Assembly: GCA_030248295.1 (NCBI GenBank)
Contig: JASANH010000585.1
Location: 124,001-188,000, forward strand
Direction of reading: 5' to 3'
DNA from: Mesodorylaimus sp. YZB2_4
Taxonomy: Eukaryota; Nematoda; Enoplea; Dorylaimida; Dorylaimidae
DNA length: 64,000 bases
Part shown: positions 30,901 through 42,313 of the stretch, piece by piece
How the letters are laid out: every line of letters begins with the position of its first letter
How positions within the stretch are numbered: position 1 is the stretch's first letter
Notes under the pieces: model-generated
What the model was told of the DNA's origin: nothing
Databases searched by the model: none
The model's input: only the letters and a program-made list of their open reading frames with translations
Made by a program: the position numbers and the translations under genes

Positions 30901-33386
30901 TTCTTCGTGCTTGCGCTTACTAAAACGGCCAGCTGCTTGCTAGTTGTTTGTTAGGCTTCGTTAGAGCAAGGCTCGGGACACAAATCGACCTCTTCTTTTT
31001 CTATTCACCTAAATTCCACGAGTGTCCTCTCCATGCTACCTAGCATAACGAACGGCCTTTCAGACCAAGTCCACGCTCGCTTCTCCTCATTTAACGCCTA
31101 GTCAACGATTAGTCTCCTCTGTTACGCCGAGAAAACCAGTGCGCCCAACAGAGAAAATCCCAGTCTCAAAAAGTCAATAGAACCATGAAAGAATACCAAG
31201 TCGAAGCGTGGGGCAAAGTTTAGAGCCTTGCAAAGCGTCTCTAAATGGCCCGCCTCGCTGCAATAATGTCGATAAGCAAGCACCCAAACGCAGTTGCAGC
31301 CACTCTTTCTTTTATCTGCCAACTATGCATTCAGGCAGTGTCTGGAAATTGAAGGGAAACCATTTTCTTTTATCATCCTCTCTTTCATTAACCACTTTTC
31401 AAACGCTAGTTCTCCTCCGAGTGGCGGCTACTCACCATATCCGCTTCCACGCGCTCCAATTGAGCAAACAGCGGCCAGGCAGAAACTAAAGCAAAAAGTG
31501 CCCCCGCTCGCCATATAAGGTCCTTTTCGACGAGCCAATAAAAGAACAAAAATCGTTCCAAAACGCACAATCACCACTAAAATTACTCAAACAGCCATTG
31601 ACCAGTGCGCATTGTCGGAGCGCATGTGTTTTACGTGGCTTCTTGCTTTGCACTTTCGCCAATGAAACTATGAGCACCACGAGTATACTCAGCACTGGTA
31701 CGGGTACTATATCTTTAGAAACAATTCTGCAGAAACTGGCACCCATGTGTCTGATTCACATTTTCGTTTCATTGCAGACAGCATTCACCTAACATCCAAG
31801 TCACCAGCTGTTAGTGCTACATTCATCGGCGATGGCTGAAACCCGGATAAAACCCAGTTAGCCGCGCCAAGTCCAACCTCCCAAACGATCTTGTTTTTGT
31901 ACTTGGAAGAATACAGTATACCTTGCGTCTACCCCCCTTGAAGTGTCTAAAGAAAAATACTTTTGCTCTGCGAAAGTTCAAAAAGGATGCAACTTCTTTC
32001 AATGACGTTCGAAAGCAGACGACGCAAGTTTTTCTTCCGAATTCTTTACATGTCTGAACCAACATCCACTATTGATGAATAACGAAGACCTCAGACCAGC
32101 GTGACACAGCGCGTCACTCAACGTCACTTCTTATTTCCAGTTCGAAACTTTGCCTTGCTATGCAACACGCACGCATGGCAACAAAGTAATCGGCTTGTCT
32201 GCCTACTGGATGACGCACTATTCGTAAATCTAAACATCGCTAGCCATCTCTCAAATTACAATAACAAACTTGGCTTGGCCCTTCATAATCGGGTCTTTGA
32301 CCTAGCTAACATTCCACACACGACTCCTTTCAAACCTTTACTCCCTGCCCTGCCATTTTTTTAATTTCTTCAGTTGGTTCAATCCAAGTGCATCTCTAGC
32401 TGCCCACCTACAATCTTCGACTTCCACAGCATCCATCCAATGGCCCAGTGCAAACACAAGACCAAATCAGACTATTTTCGCTGACTGTCAAACTTCTAGT
32501 GCAAGTTTTAACGAGCTGCCATAATGGAAAGCTGATTGGTGACTTCTATCTACGATTTTCCGCCATCGAATCAACCCTGTCCACATAAAACTACGTCAGG
32601 ACATCGAGCACTCAGGCCGCCGATTAGCACCGTTATGTTCATAACAACCATCAAATCATCCCAGAATCAAAGCAGAGGGTTTTTCCACGCTCCTATCTGC
32701 GTCATCACTGAGGGGACTACGTCATTTAACCGATCCCTTACGATGTCCTCTTTATTGCGAGTAGCTCCTGACATTGGCCGACGAGCTCCTGTGACCAACA
32801 CTTGCTAACAAAGCGCACCAACTTTTGCCAGCACTGAACGAAGTCTTCAGCAGTGGTGCTTGCTCGTCCTGCTGCCCACCCACGAAACCTTCGACTGGGC
32901 CAGCGATGTGTACAGCTGCACTCCCTGCTTAGTGTCCCAATAACCGTCTCACTAAAAGAGCCATCGTCTACTCTGAAATCAACAGATTTGATCGATTTAT
33001 CAAATCCAATGCGATAATAAAGACCTAGAGTCACGAAGGATGGCATTCGAAGAGTGCCAACTGACTCTTGACTTGTAATTACGTCACGCAATTCCCTTCC
33101 ACTCCCGCTGACTACTTTGTCCCATCCCTTTCACTCACAAGAAGCACCTGGCTTTGAGTACACATTAGGCACGTCCAAATACCACGGGTGTCCGGTCGAA
33201 CAGTCCTAACATCGCTTAACGCGATCCAAAGGGAAATCACTGCCATCTCGCGTCCCTCCATGATTCAGGAACTTCTGCACGTTTAATTGTACCGTCTCCT
33301 ACTGTCTAAATAACCGAGCAGCGTTCAAGTCGGAAATAACCAGACGTCCACCCACACTTTTATCGGATAATACTCAAGTGGCTCAC
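27960..33386. other. 5.4 kb without recognised genes between two cyclase-receptor-like loci
   Basis: I looked for the membrane, kinase-homology and cyclase exons that should follow the partial receptor at 33.4-34.2 kb and found none. Open frames are short and unlike any family. The longest with an ATG are 28703-28981 plus (92 codons, polar) and 31486-31746 minus (86 codons, one short hydrophobic stretch and several Cys). The first few hundred bases should hold the promoter of the cyclase gene that starts at 27959. The region may be regulatory, but nothing in it proves that. Confidence 0.35.
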
Positions 33387-34249
33387 CTGATAACTTGTTC
33401 CCGATTTCGTTAACCAACAACGAATGAAGCATTTTTTCTTGCAAATGTTTGAAATGAACGTTCTGTTTCAATTTCTCATTCATCGCGTTGCCGAACAATT
33501 TGCAAAAATCTTGACTTAGCACCTCGGTCTCGAAAAAGTTCTCTAATTGATAAACGTAGGCCAGTCGTTGCCAAGTGAAATTCGATATTAATCTGCCCAC
33601 GAGCTTCGATAGATCTTCGAATTTTCCTTGGCCCAATCTCGTAAGACCATTAAACTCGGTCTTGTCAGCGAACGAATGCTAAACCAATCAAATAAGTCGA
33701 CTTGACTCAGAAAATCACATCAGCAAAGCCAAGAACACTTACCGAAAAAGCTCCAGGGGTTAAAACTGGCACGTCATAATAGCCAGTAACTCGGGACAGA
33801 GCCGATACTCCGTAATCGCAAACGGGTCCAAACACGGCCTGAATTCGGTACTTATCCTTGGCCGCTAAGAATCGGGCGACCGTTTGCTTGAGATCACGGC
33901 ACTCTGCCTTGAAATCGATAACATTTATGCGAGGAACCTTGGGTCTCTCCTCGCGTGCATCTTCGACTGCAATCCGCATCACAGGCAGAATCAGTTCCAC
34001 CGTAGCCAAGCACGTCCTCTTCACGTTCGCCACTGATTCGTTCGATTTAGGCAGTGGACGAACGCACACGTCCATCTCTGAATTTGAGCCATTAGCGTGT
34101 CCGATTTCGGACGGCAAGATCAAGGCAACGTTAATTGGGCCTTCCTTCTTGGTTGGCATTGGCCGAAAATTATTTAATCCTTGTTTCGAAATGGTCAAAC
34201 TGAACGAAGCAGCGATCAGCACGATGATCGTTCCCACCAGCAACGCCAT
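33387..34249 (-). CDS. Second receptor-guanylyl-cyclase-like ectodomain, apparently incomplete
   Basis: Two exons, 34249-33743 and 33678-33387, join in phase 0 and encode 266 residues. It begins with a signal peptide (MALLVGTIIVLIAASFSL) and continues as an ANF-receptor ligand-binding domain: LPVMRIAVEDA, a conserved Cys, VFGPVCDYGVSALSRVTGYY, PVLTPGAFS, then FNGLTRLGQGKFEDLSKLVG and a region like the NPR dimer face. The second exon ends at a good donor in phase 1. No continuation (second lobe, membrane helix, kinase homology, cyclase) is recognisable in the 5.4 kb downstream. It could be a truncated duplicate, a secreted or decoy binding protein with unrecognised terminal exons, or a gene whose remaining exons are too diverged for me to see. 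It is not closely similar to the complete receptor next door. Confidence 0.7.
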
Positions 34250-37192
34250 CCTGTCTGCGATTGATCGTGTGTTCAGATCGATGCCGACGAAGATGCATAC
34301 TTATGCGTCACCTCCAATATACCAGATGCTCCACCTCCTTTCCCCTTTTCTCGGCGTTTCAATCAACCTTATAAAAACGCCTTCTATCGCACTCACCTTT
34401 TTCGTCGTTGACAAATGTTGTCTTGCATGAAACCAATCCGTCGACGACATTCGTTCCAAACCTGAAAAAGGAGATAAAACCATTTAAAACACTCATTCAT
34501 CACAGGCCAAAAATGACACGCTTCTCATATGTTCTCCACCGTGTGGCAAATAGCTACAAAGGTCCACCCCGATAATCTTTGCATCTGTGCATTTGAGTCT
34601 AGTTCCATAAAAGAGAAAAACAGGATCCATCCGATGAAAGAGCCGACAATGGCAACAGCATTTGAACATCAGCGGGACTCCGAGTGAGCGATTTCTGAAA
34701 CAAGACAAGACAGGCGGTAGGCCACGACGAAAAGAATCTAATAAGAAAGTGCTGACTGAAAAACAGATTCTTCGACCTTGCATTGGCGACAAACCATAAA
34801 AAAGCCAAAGGCGGTAAGCAGCGAGGAAATGCTAAACAAGTCTTTTAAAAACTCCGCTAACCTCGCAGGACTCGTCGCAGTCGGTTGGCCTTAGCCTATG
34901 TATAAAGATAATGGTGTATAGTCTGTCCATGCCCGCGCCTCAATTAAGTCGCTTTCGGAATACTTTTTATGTCTTTTATTAAAACATCGATTGAACGGGC
35001 CGAGCGGTCTGTCGCGGTGGCCACAGCCCCCTAAAGCTTCGAGCCCGTCCTTGTTCGTGACTTTGTCGCCATCATTTGGGACCAGAGATAAGGCCAGACC
35101 AGCCTCGGCCACCAACTAGTTTCCATCCGCTTTATCAAAAGATTCACTCGGGAATGAACGTGGCGCGAAAACTCGCATCCAAGGCGACTCTCGTTAGCAT
35201 ACAGTCATCAGCCAGTGGTTTACGAGCAGCGGGTTTATTCTGAAAGCTGCTGCCCGCAATAGCTCACTCTAAACGATGCCCAAGACACTGCGAGGCCAGG
35301 CAAGGTTGCTACGATCAGAACAAAAAACATTTTTTCCGTCATCATTTCTCGCCTTGTTATGCCCATTCCAACTGTTGTTTAAATGGTGCGGTGCCGAGGG
35401 CGTGAAAAGCCTGCGCTTTCTTTCACTGTTCCACTGAACAAGCTCCATGTATTCGCCTTCTTAGACCCTCTCATTTGTCTGGCCACCGAACCGTCGCCAC
35501 AAGCGTTTCTAGCTCCGAAGAGGCAACAATCGACGTGCCCATTTAGGTCTGTAAGATAAGTACATATAAGCTTGTATGAACACGTGTAATGCGCAAAAGC
35601 GCGAAAATGAAGATGAGCTTGACGATCAATGCCAATTCCATCCACTATACTCCCATTTCCGTCCCAACAAACCTACGGCAGTTTGGCCATGGGCAAAGAG
35701 AAAAACTGCAAACGATACTAGTCAAAAGCTTCCGCTTTCGATCATATCTCTCGTCAGTCCTATTATTGCGCAATACATATTAGCCTCCCGCGCCAGCAAG
35801 CCTAAGATGAAAACTAAAGCGTCCTCGAAACGATGTTCTCCTTACTTACACCTTGGACGGAAATGGTAGAGAAGCTAGCAATGGTTCTTTACGTAGCGCC
35901 TAAGCAATCAATCACCAAACCAAAAAGCAGGACTCTTTTTCCAAGGACTGACTAGGAGGTATTTGGAGATCGAAAGGCGCATCGGTTTAATTTCCACGGT
36001 TCGTAAAAAGCCTCAACACAGTCGCGTGCTCATCAGCGTCGTTCATGCGAAAGATCGAGTTGAGGCATTGGCCGGAAATACCAGACCGAGACCAGTGAAC
36101 ATTCGTGAAAGATTGGTCACGCGAAGCAAGGCTTTATCCAGAAATTAAGAACTTTTTTCGAGACTCGTTCGTAAAAGAGCAATGCGCAAACGTTCTCATG
36201 GCTAGGATATCCCTTTTCTGTACGCACAAACGATCAGGAAATTCTTCGAGCCCCGGCTGCTTTCATTCTTTGACTATGTGGTCGTCAAATTCGCTTCGTT
36301 CCCCTTTCCGCCACCCAGAGGAGAAACCAAATTGGGAACACATCTGTTGCTGGCCGATTGGCGCATCGGGCTTCTTCGTTGGCCTAATAAGCTGGACGAA
36401 TGAAGTTTGACGAGCTCGCAAACTGAGCAACCAAACGTGTCACTGCGTCTTCAATCTGGCCACTCACTTGTCAGCGGCGCCCACGACACAAAATCGACCC
36501 AGTTCATGCACAGCTAAGCATCTCCAATTCACCAACCCGTAGCTCAACGATGAGCAACGGTCAAAAATCAATGATGACCCAAGTTAGCCCTCACAGCAGA
36601 TCAACTTAGACCAAATTTTCTTTATCCTCTCGACTTTGACAGCCACACAAAACAAATGTTTATGGCCTGCAGCTAAGAGGCCGTAAATGACCAAATTAAA
36701 TCAATTTTTTGCTCTTAGCTAAAAGACTAACAAGATTAAATATGTATTTGGTTGCTTAGCACCCAAATACACGAGGAAATGGATACTTCTGTGCCTTCCA
36801 CATTCGTTTAACTCAAGACGATCTTCTTTACCAAGAACAAACAAACTTCTATTTAGAAATTACCTACGAGACGTCTTCCATCCAAGAAAATGTAAAAAGC
36901 TTCGCCCGTTTCGGTCAAACCGATAAATAACAAAGAACAAGTTGAAAACAGCTGCGCAATTTTTCAAATCAGCGAAGTCATCAATCACATTTTGAAAAAG
37001 CGTCGGAGCGAAAAAACGTTTGCAAAGCCTGTGCGAAGTCCGACCCCATACAATAATATATTTCGCTCCAGAAAGACACATACAAAATGATTTGCATACA
37101 CAATTTGACTTGTAACATTTGCCTTTTTGGAATGCACGGCGACTTTCGAATTATCTCATCAGTGCGCGTGCAAAACATGCGAACTTGAATCA
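34250..37192. other. Noncoding stretch upstream of the partial receptor
   Basis: No gene recognised. A donor-like aaaaag-gtgagtg on minus near 34395 could end a 5' untranslated exon of the partial receptor. A minus-strand exon-like frame near 36845-36935 reads ETGEAFYIFLDGRRLV between an acceptor- and a donor-like site, but I cannot connect it to anything. Confidence 0.3.
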
Positions 37193-37839
37193 TTACGTCA
37201 TCGGAAGGATCCTAAGCAAGTTCTTTTGAAAGAAAAATGGAACTAGATCAACATGTACTCCTGGTTTATTGATAGAGGCTAATGTTTATGGCTGCCCATT
37301 CCAAGATGTTGCCTGCTAGGTAGGCGAATAATTTTGAAAAAATCAAAAATACTCACAGTTTTCCCGCCAAATCAACAATCATAAAAATCCGATCCAGCGA
37401 TAGAAATTCTGTAAAACACATGAAAAAAATAAAAATTAATTTCTAGTACATAGCACGCTACCAACGCTGCGAAGTCAAGGTTTCTTTAAATATTGCAAGA
37501 ACCAAATTTTAGCATAGCGGACTACCGACGGACCGGCGCACCGAGAATTTGAAAACGCGCTTTTGCCTCTTTTGAGAAGCACGAGTTGTCTGCTAAACAG
37601 CGGGAACTACGCAAAGCAGCAGTGAAACTTCGAGGCCCTCGTGTATTGTGCCTGGTGTTTACTACGTCTGGCCAATGCGTCTGGCTGGATTGGTAAATTT
37701 GCGTGGTTGGTCTGGTTTCTAACGAAAAATTTTTGCGTAGGAGCTCTGGCTCAGGTGAGGAGGTGACTATTCTTCGGCTAAACTTAGAGTGGGGCTGTTG
37801 TAAAGGGAAACCATAGAAACAGGTAAACGAGTGAGTCAT
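37193..37839 (-). CDS. Tentative small three-exon gene, unassigned
   Basis: Exons 37839-37542, 37408-37357 and 37211-37193 join in phase to a closed 122-residue frame ending DRIFMIVDLAGKLILPMT. The middle exon is bounded by a good acceptor after a pyrimidine tract and a gtgagt donor. The first donor (gtgcgc) is weak. The first exon is Ser/Arg/Thr-rich and might be a targeting sequence, but I recognise no family. Its ATG lies 160 nt from that of the divergent CDC42SE gene, so a shared promoter is possible. The match of phases may be chance. Confidence 0.25.
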
Positions 37840-37998
37840 ATTAGTGGCTAGTAAGGCTATCAGTCGAAGTTTGATTATTGCGCATACATCTTTATATTCG
37901 ACTGGCTGTTATTTTCAGGTTTGGTCACATGCGAGTACAAGATCTCAATTAATCAAGGTCAAGGAATTCCGCGTTTTATCTAGGCCTAATACTGTACT

Positions 37999-38938
37999 AT
38001 GGCATCCCCAACATCGTCGACAGCTGGGAATAGCAACGCTAGTGTTCTCTCAGCACCGCTCCGGATATGGCTAAACTGTTGTATTGCGGACGAAGAGAAT
38101 GTTACGGTAAGCGGCCAGTCCTCAATTTGTGCACAGACATGGGGTCCCTGATGGCGCATGCTGGGTCTTTTGGCCTTGGCCTTGTGAGATCCCGTTGCAA
38201 GGGGCCATTGTTTTGAGAACTACCCTGAGCCATTTGGATACAATGTAGGCGGACGGACTGGAGCCCCCCTCTGTGCTGTGTAGATTACTGGAATGTGCAT
38301 ATGGATTCAGTATCTGAACTATCCGTGTGGAACATGGATAAAAAAAGTCAATGTTATCGGCTGGAAGACGCGTAACGCAGTTCGGACCCTTTGAAAAACT
38401 TTTTGGGCATCTTTTTTATGGTGCCGTAAACCACAGGCTACTTGGATTACGTAAACGCGGTCCTCAGTGCAGCTGGACCCCGCGTGTAGTTCTTGCATAG
38501 CATATTTGTCCCTATGGTCAGTTCAGCCAACTTTCCGCATACTCTTTACGCGGTTGGGCGCAGTTCACTGACCGTTTTTCCGTATAATTTTTTTAGAAAA
38601 AGAAACGATTAGATGCCAGTATGATAGGCCCTCCGAGTAACTTCTGTCATATTGGGCATTTAGGATCGGATGAAACGGGGCCTTCGCCGCAGGTAAAATG
38701 TGTTCTTGTAGTTCATGAAACGATTTTAAACTTGTCAATATGTTTTTTAGTTGGATGTACTACAAAGGCAGATGCGATCGAAAGGCGGTCTTGCTGGGGC
38801 GCAGGCGCTACCGATACCATTGTCACATTTGCGCCTGATCGATTTGCCAACTGATGTGAACAAGGTAAGTCGTGCTGATTCCTGTGTCCTATTTCGTACT
38901 AATTTCGGGCTTTTCAGATGACATCGGTGCGAACGTGA
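37999..38938 (+). CDS. CDC42SE: CDC42 small effector (CDC42SE / Spec2-like, four exons)
   Basis: Exons 37999-38106, 38597-38692, 38751-38864 and 38918-38938 join in phase 0 to 112 residues. The protein is a member of the CDC42SE (SPEC) family of small adaptors that bind GTP-loaded Cdc42 at the plasma membrane. Residues about 23-30 read IWLNCCIA, matching the palmitoylated cysteine pair of the family. A basic KKKRLDASMIG then leads into a CRIB motif, IGPPSNFCHIGHLGSDE (I-x-x-P-x-x-F-x-H-x-x-H-x-G). The next exon carries LQRQMRSKGG, a second family signature. It has a 22-residue Ser/Thr/Ala-rich extension before the cysteines that vertebrate members lack. None of the exons is long enough to stand out alone; the assignment rests on the three motifs in the right order. 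Confidence 0.87.
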
Positions 38939-39595
38939 TCGTTGATTGCTCCGTTTTGCTAGAAGCTTTTGTAAATCTCGTTTTATTGTTACATTGTGAT
39001 GCACATTTTGGAATATTTTTACTCAAACATAGTTTTAGGCTTTTGTTTAGATTGCCTTTTCAATGGTCGTTTGGAGTCTTCGATGTACTTACGGATAAAC
39101 GCCTTGGCACTAGCTTCTTGCGGATGGTGCCGCCGGGTGTTGTGTGTTTGAAAGCGCAGGCGAGGTGATTAGGGTGGCTTATTTGAGTAGAAGGAACACT
39201 TCTCACCCGACTTCCGGACACTCGTCAATACTGTTGTCCTCGATGGGATCAATAGAGTGGGCGGAGCAGCTGTGTCGTTATGCTGGCTAGGTTCTTGTTT
39301 GTTTTGCAGTCGGAATAATGTTTGATGACGGGCAAGCCTTTTGTGAAGGAGACGGGGACAAGGCCTCATTTCGTCCCGCCCTCCTCTTTATTCTCATGTC
39401 TAGTTTTGGAAGCGCCAAACGGGAGTCGTGCGTGTACGGGGCGCATGATAGCCTGATTCATGGGCTGTCATCAGGGTGAACTGGTATTCACGTGGGGTCA
39501 GACACTGGGTGTGCTGGTTGGGGTCGTCATGCGCGTGGAGTGGAGTCGAAGTTGGTCATGCGGGGTCTTTGAGGATGACATCATTTCCTTCTGGT

Positions 39596-39606
39596 GGGGG
39601 GGGGGG
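39596..39606. repeat. Poly(G) run, 11 nt
   Basis: Uninterrupted run of 11 G in intergenic sequence. Confidence 0.95.
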
Positions 39607-40120
39607 AGTGCGTAAATGGAAATGGCAAACAATCTCGCAAATTGGGTGGTCAATCAAAGGCGCTTGGACTTTGCATTGTGTCCAGGCCACTCGCTCATTC
39701 TCGTCTGACGAGGCTAATAAGCAGACTCGGCTGCTGTCTGGAAATTGAGCATGCTCGAAGTTTTGTCTGATGTAATTTCATGTTACCATATGTCGGGGCA
39801 TGTAAAACTAACGCGTCGTAGTTTTGGGAGGTGAGTTGACTGGCAGGGGGCATTGCGCATCGACTGTGATTGACAGTCAGCATGACAAAGGGCAAACTGG
39901 TAACGGCCCAGTTTGGCAAAGTGACCCAGAGGATATAGTGTATGAATGTCACAGGGGCAAAAAAACCTGCGCCGAGTTGATGGATTCATGGCAGCAGTAA
40001 TTCTCATCCAGGGCCCGTTCCTGAAAAACACCTTTCTTGCCAATAACCAAAACGCAACTAGTTTCAGTGGCCAATTTGATATTCGCAGTGCCATTGTCTA
40101 CCTGACACTGGGAACGTCTT

Positions 40121-40135
40121 CCCCCCCCCCCCCCC
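40121..40135. repeat. Poly(C) run, 15 nt
   Basis: Uninterrupted run of 15 C, 115 nt from a poly(G) run of the same length at 40251-40265. On one strand the two could pair as a hairpin stem. Confidence 0.95.
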
Positions 40136-40250
40136 GTTCTCACGCTACACCCATAAAAGTCAGTCGATAGGGCTAATTTTCGTGCAAAGTACTGCCTGCT
40201 CGACCAGCTCGTCCAAAATTGGCAAACAAGGACAAGAAAGGGTAGCTGAT

Positions 40251-40265
40251 GGGGGGGGGGGGGGG
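40251..40265. repeat. Poly(G) run, 15 nt
   Basis: Uninterrupted run of 15 G, complementary to the C run at 40121-40135. Confidence 0.95.
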
Positions 40266-41229
40266 TCGATGGGTCGATATTCAGAGCTGTGCATAGCGAC
40301 TTGGCTTTGTTCGAATGGGATTAGGCCAAATGCTAGTGCATTTGGCTATTCACAGGGCACGAATTCACCATTGGCTATCGCGTGAAAGTCAGGAGAGGCT
40401 GTCATGCGGCAGGACCAAGATAACTCAGGTGCACCATAGCTGGCCATGTCAGTCCTACTTGAGCTAATACGCTATGATACGGTAAGGCTAATCTGTGCTC
40501 CTCAAAGATAAGATAACAATGTTTGGGCTGTTGCATGCTGTGTAGTGTATGTAGTGCCTTTACTGGCTGCTTGGTGCATCCTCTTTAGGCGAGGCAGAAA
40601 CCCGTCGATGTTTGCCCCGCATGTCCAGTTGGGCTCTGGAGAGCTTTGTTTTCGAGTCCATCCTGTCTCCAGTATCTTCTACGTATGGATTGTCCAATGG
40701 GGCGAACCTGTACCAGAGAAGTTCCACCATTCAATAGTTTCTAGCCAGTGTGTACACCAGCACCAGCCAGAATCCTATCCAGCCAGGATCGCGCCCAGTC
40801 TGCTATCCAGCCCAGCAATCATGGAGCCTGATGGCTGTTGCCTAACTTGCGTCATGAATTGCAGTGCTGTCTTCCATCAACACCTTAGTAGTAGAGTGGT
40901 GGGCAGTAAAGTATTTTTTAAAACTTTTCTGGGCTGCCCCCTGTGCCACGGGACTTCCCCACGGGACTTCCAGCCCGTGCTGGCCAGCAATCCTAATGAT
41001 AAGCGAGGCCACGGGGCAGCCCTCTCACGGCAGGTTTCCTCTGGCTATCCACTAGGAGGCAACCTGTGCCAGCACCATCGTCCAATCCTTCCCGATCGGT
41101 GTTCGAGGACCGGGGCTGGTTTCATAATTACCTAGAACATGGCTAATCGTAAGTCCTGTCCTACTTCATTATAATTTGACTATCCGACACTCAGGACATG
41201 CCATGCTTGATTGTGAAAGTGGCCCCAGC

Positions 41230-41340
41230 TCCCTCTTTGAGAAAGGGCTTATTAAACTGCCGTCCTCAGCTGAAACAGAACTCGTGGTCAGGGCCAAGCA
41301 ATGTGGGATCAACACCTCAACCAACTGAGCCACAGAGGCC
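41230..41340 (-). repeat. tRNA-like sequence, possible SINE head
   Basis: On minus, starting near 41340, gcctctgtggctcagttgg contains a close match to the RNA polymerase III A box (tggcnnagttgg). About 50 nt later cgagttctgtttc sits where a B box is expected but is a poor match. An acceptor stem cannot be closed, so this is not a functional tRNA gene. It is best read as a decayed tRNA-derived SINE. Confidence 0.4.
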
Positions 41341-41733
41341 CTGATATGAGTAGTCGTAAAGTAGGTGAGGTACAGGAAACAGCAAGAAGCTGTACGAGTA
41401 GACTGTGAGCTGTGACACTGGATCCTGGGATTGGTGCTGGACACACATTTTATTGTGATGCTGTCAGGGCTCCAACGTGCCTGATTGTTGGTTGTCAGGC
41501 CGCTTACAGCTAAGCCTCGACAAAACCAGAACAGACTTAACCCCACTTTCTCGATCTATCAGCCATAGTACACTACATGAAGTCAACATTCGCAGCTACG
41601 TTTGCGCAAAGAAACCTCTTGTATCCAAAGCAAGACGTCGGAAACGACCTGTGTGTCTTTGATGGTCAACATAAACTGACTGATCGTGACTGTTGGGTCT
41701 GTTTCTGTCTCACATAGCGCAAGCCCCAAGTAC

Positions 41734-42220
41734 TCACGTCGGTCCACCACTCCACTTATTGCATTCTAGTATGACCTCGACCCGTGCGCCATTCACTTCG
41801 GCACCAGCAGTAATCCTTCCCTGAATGGAATGTCTTAGGAGTCTCACACCTACCTTTTGCAGTAGAGGAGCACCAGCAAAGAGAACAGGTGTCCCCGGGA
41901 CCCAACACTGGCAGTTTCGGTTACCCAAGTCTTATGCGAGTTCGCGATTCCCGCTGTTTGGCCTTGGATTCAGCCCATCCCCTTTCCGAGGCTAGAAGAC
42001 AACTCCACTCTCAATCGTCGGATCATTGGTCCGGAGTACCCCAAGTTGCAGATCCACAATTCCATTTTTTCAAATAAGTAACATTTTCAGGCATGACATT
42101 CAAATACTCTAATATCCTCTCATCGTAGCGGTGACACATTTGGCACCACAAAACCTCAAAACGAAACTGACACGTAATCTTGCACAACCGGGCATGGTGA
42201 CCACATTTTGATACGATCAC
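41734..42220 (-). other. Exon-like minus-strand fragments, unassigned
   Basis: Two open blocks look protein-like. One at 42220-42023 is Cys/His-rich (CGHHARLCKITC, WCQMCHRYDERILEYL, then MPENVTYL) and faintly recalls a PHD-type zinc finger end. One at 41928-41734 reads CWVPGTPVLFAGAPLLQK then GRITAGAEVNGARVEVILEC. Several splice-like sites surround them, but no chain closes convincingly and there is no start. They lie just beyond the RhoGAP stop codon and could be relics. Confidence 0.2.
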
Positions 42221-42313
42221 GTTCGTTGCCCAAAATTTTGATCGGAGAAATCGAACATGTCATTTTGCACAAACCAGTCCACGACAAGGATAAGAAAAAC
42301 GAAAGAGCTTGAA

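Larger units (their letters stand above)
38939..41229. other. Noncoding stretch with three homopolymer runs
   Basis: No gene is recognised between CDC42SE and the tRNA-like element. A plus frame at 40545-41135 is open for 196 codons but starts with GTG, has no domain and is probably fortuitous. G/C homopolymer runs lie at 39596-39606, 40121-40135 and 40251-40265. Confidence 0.35.

Noticed and set aside
40545..41135. 196-codon plus-strand frame
   Set aside because: It starts with GTG, shows no domain, and part of it reads through short direct repeats; probably chance.
41230..41340. Functional tRNA gene
   Set aside because: No acceptor-stem pairing and a poor B box; only a tRNA-like relic can be supported.
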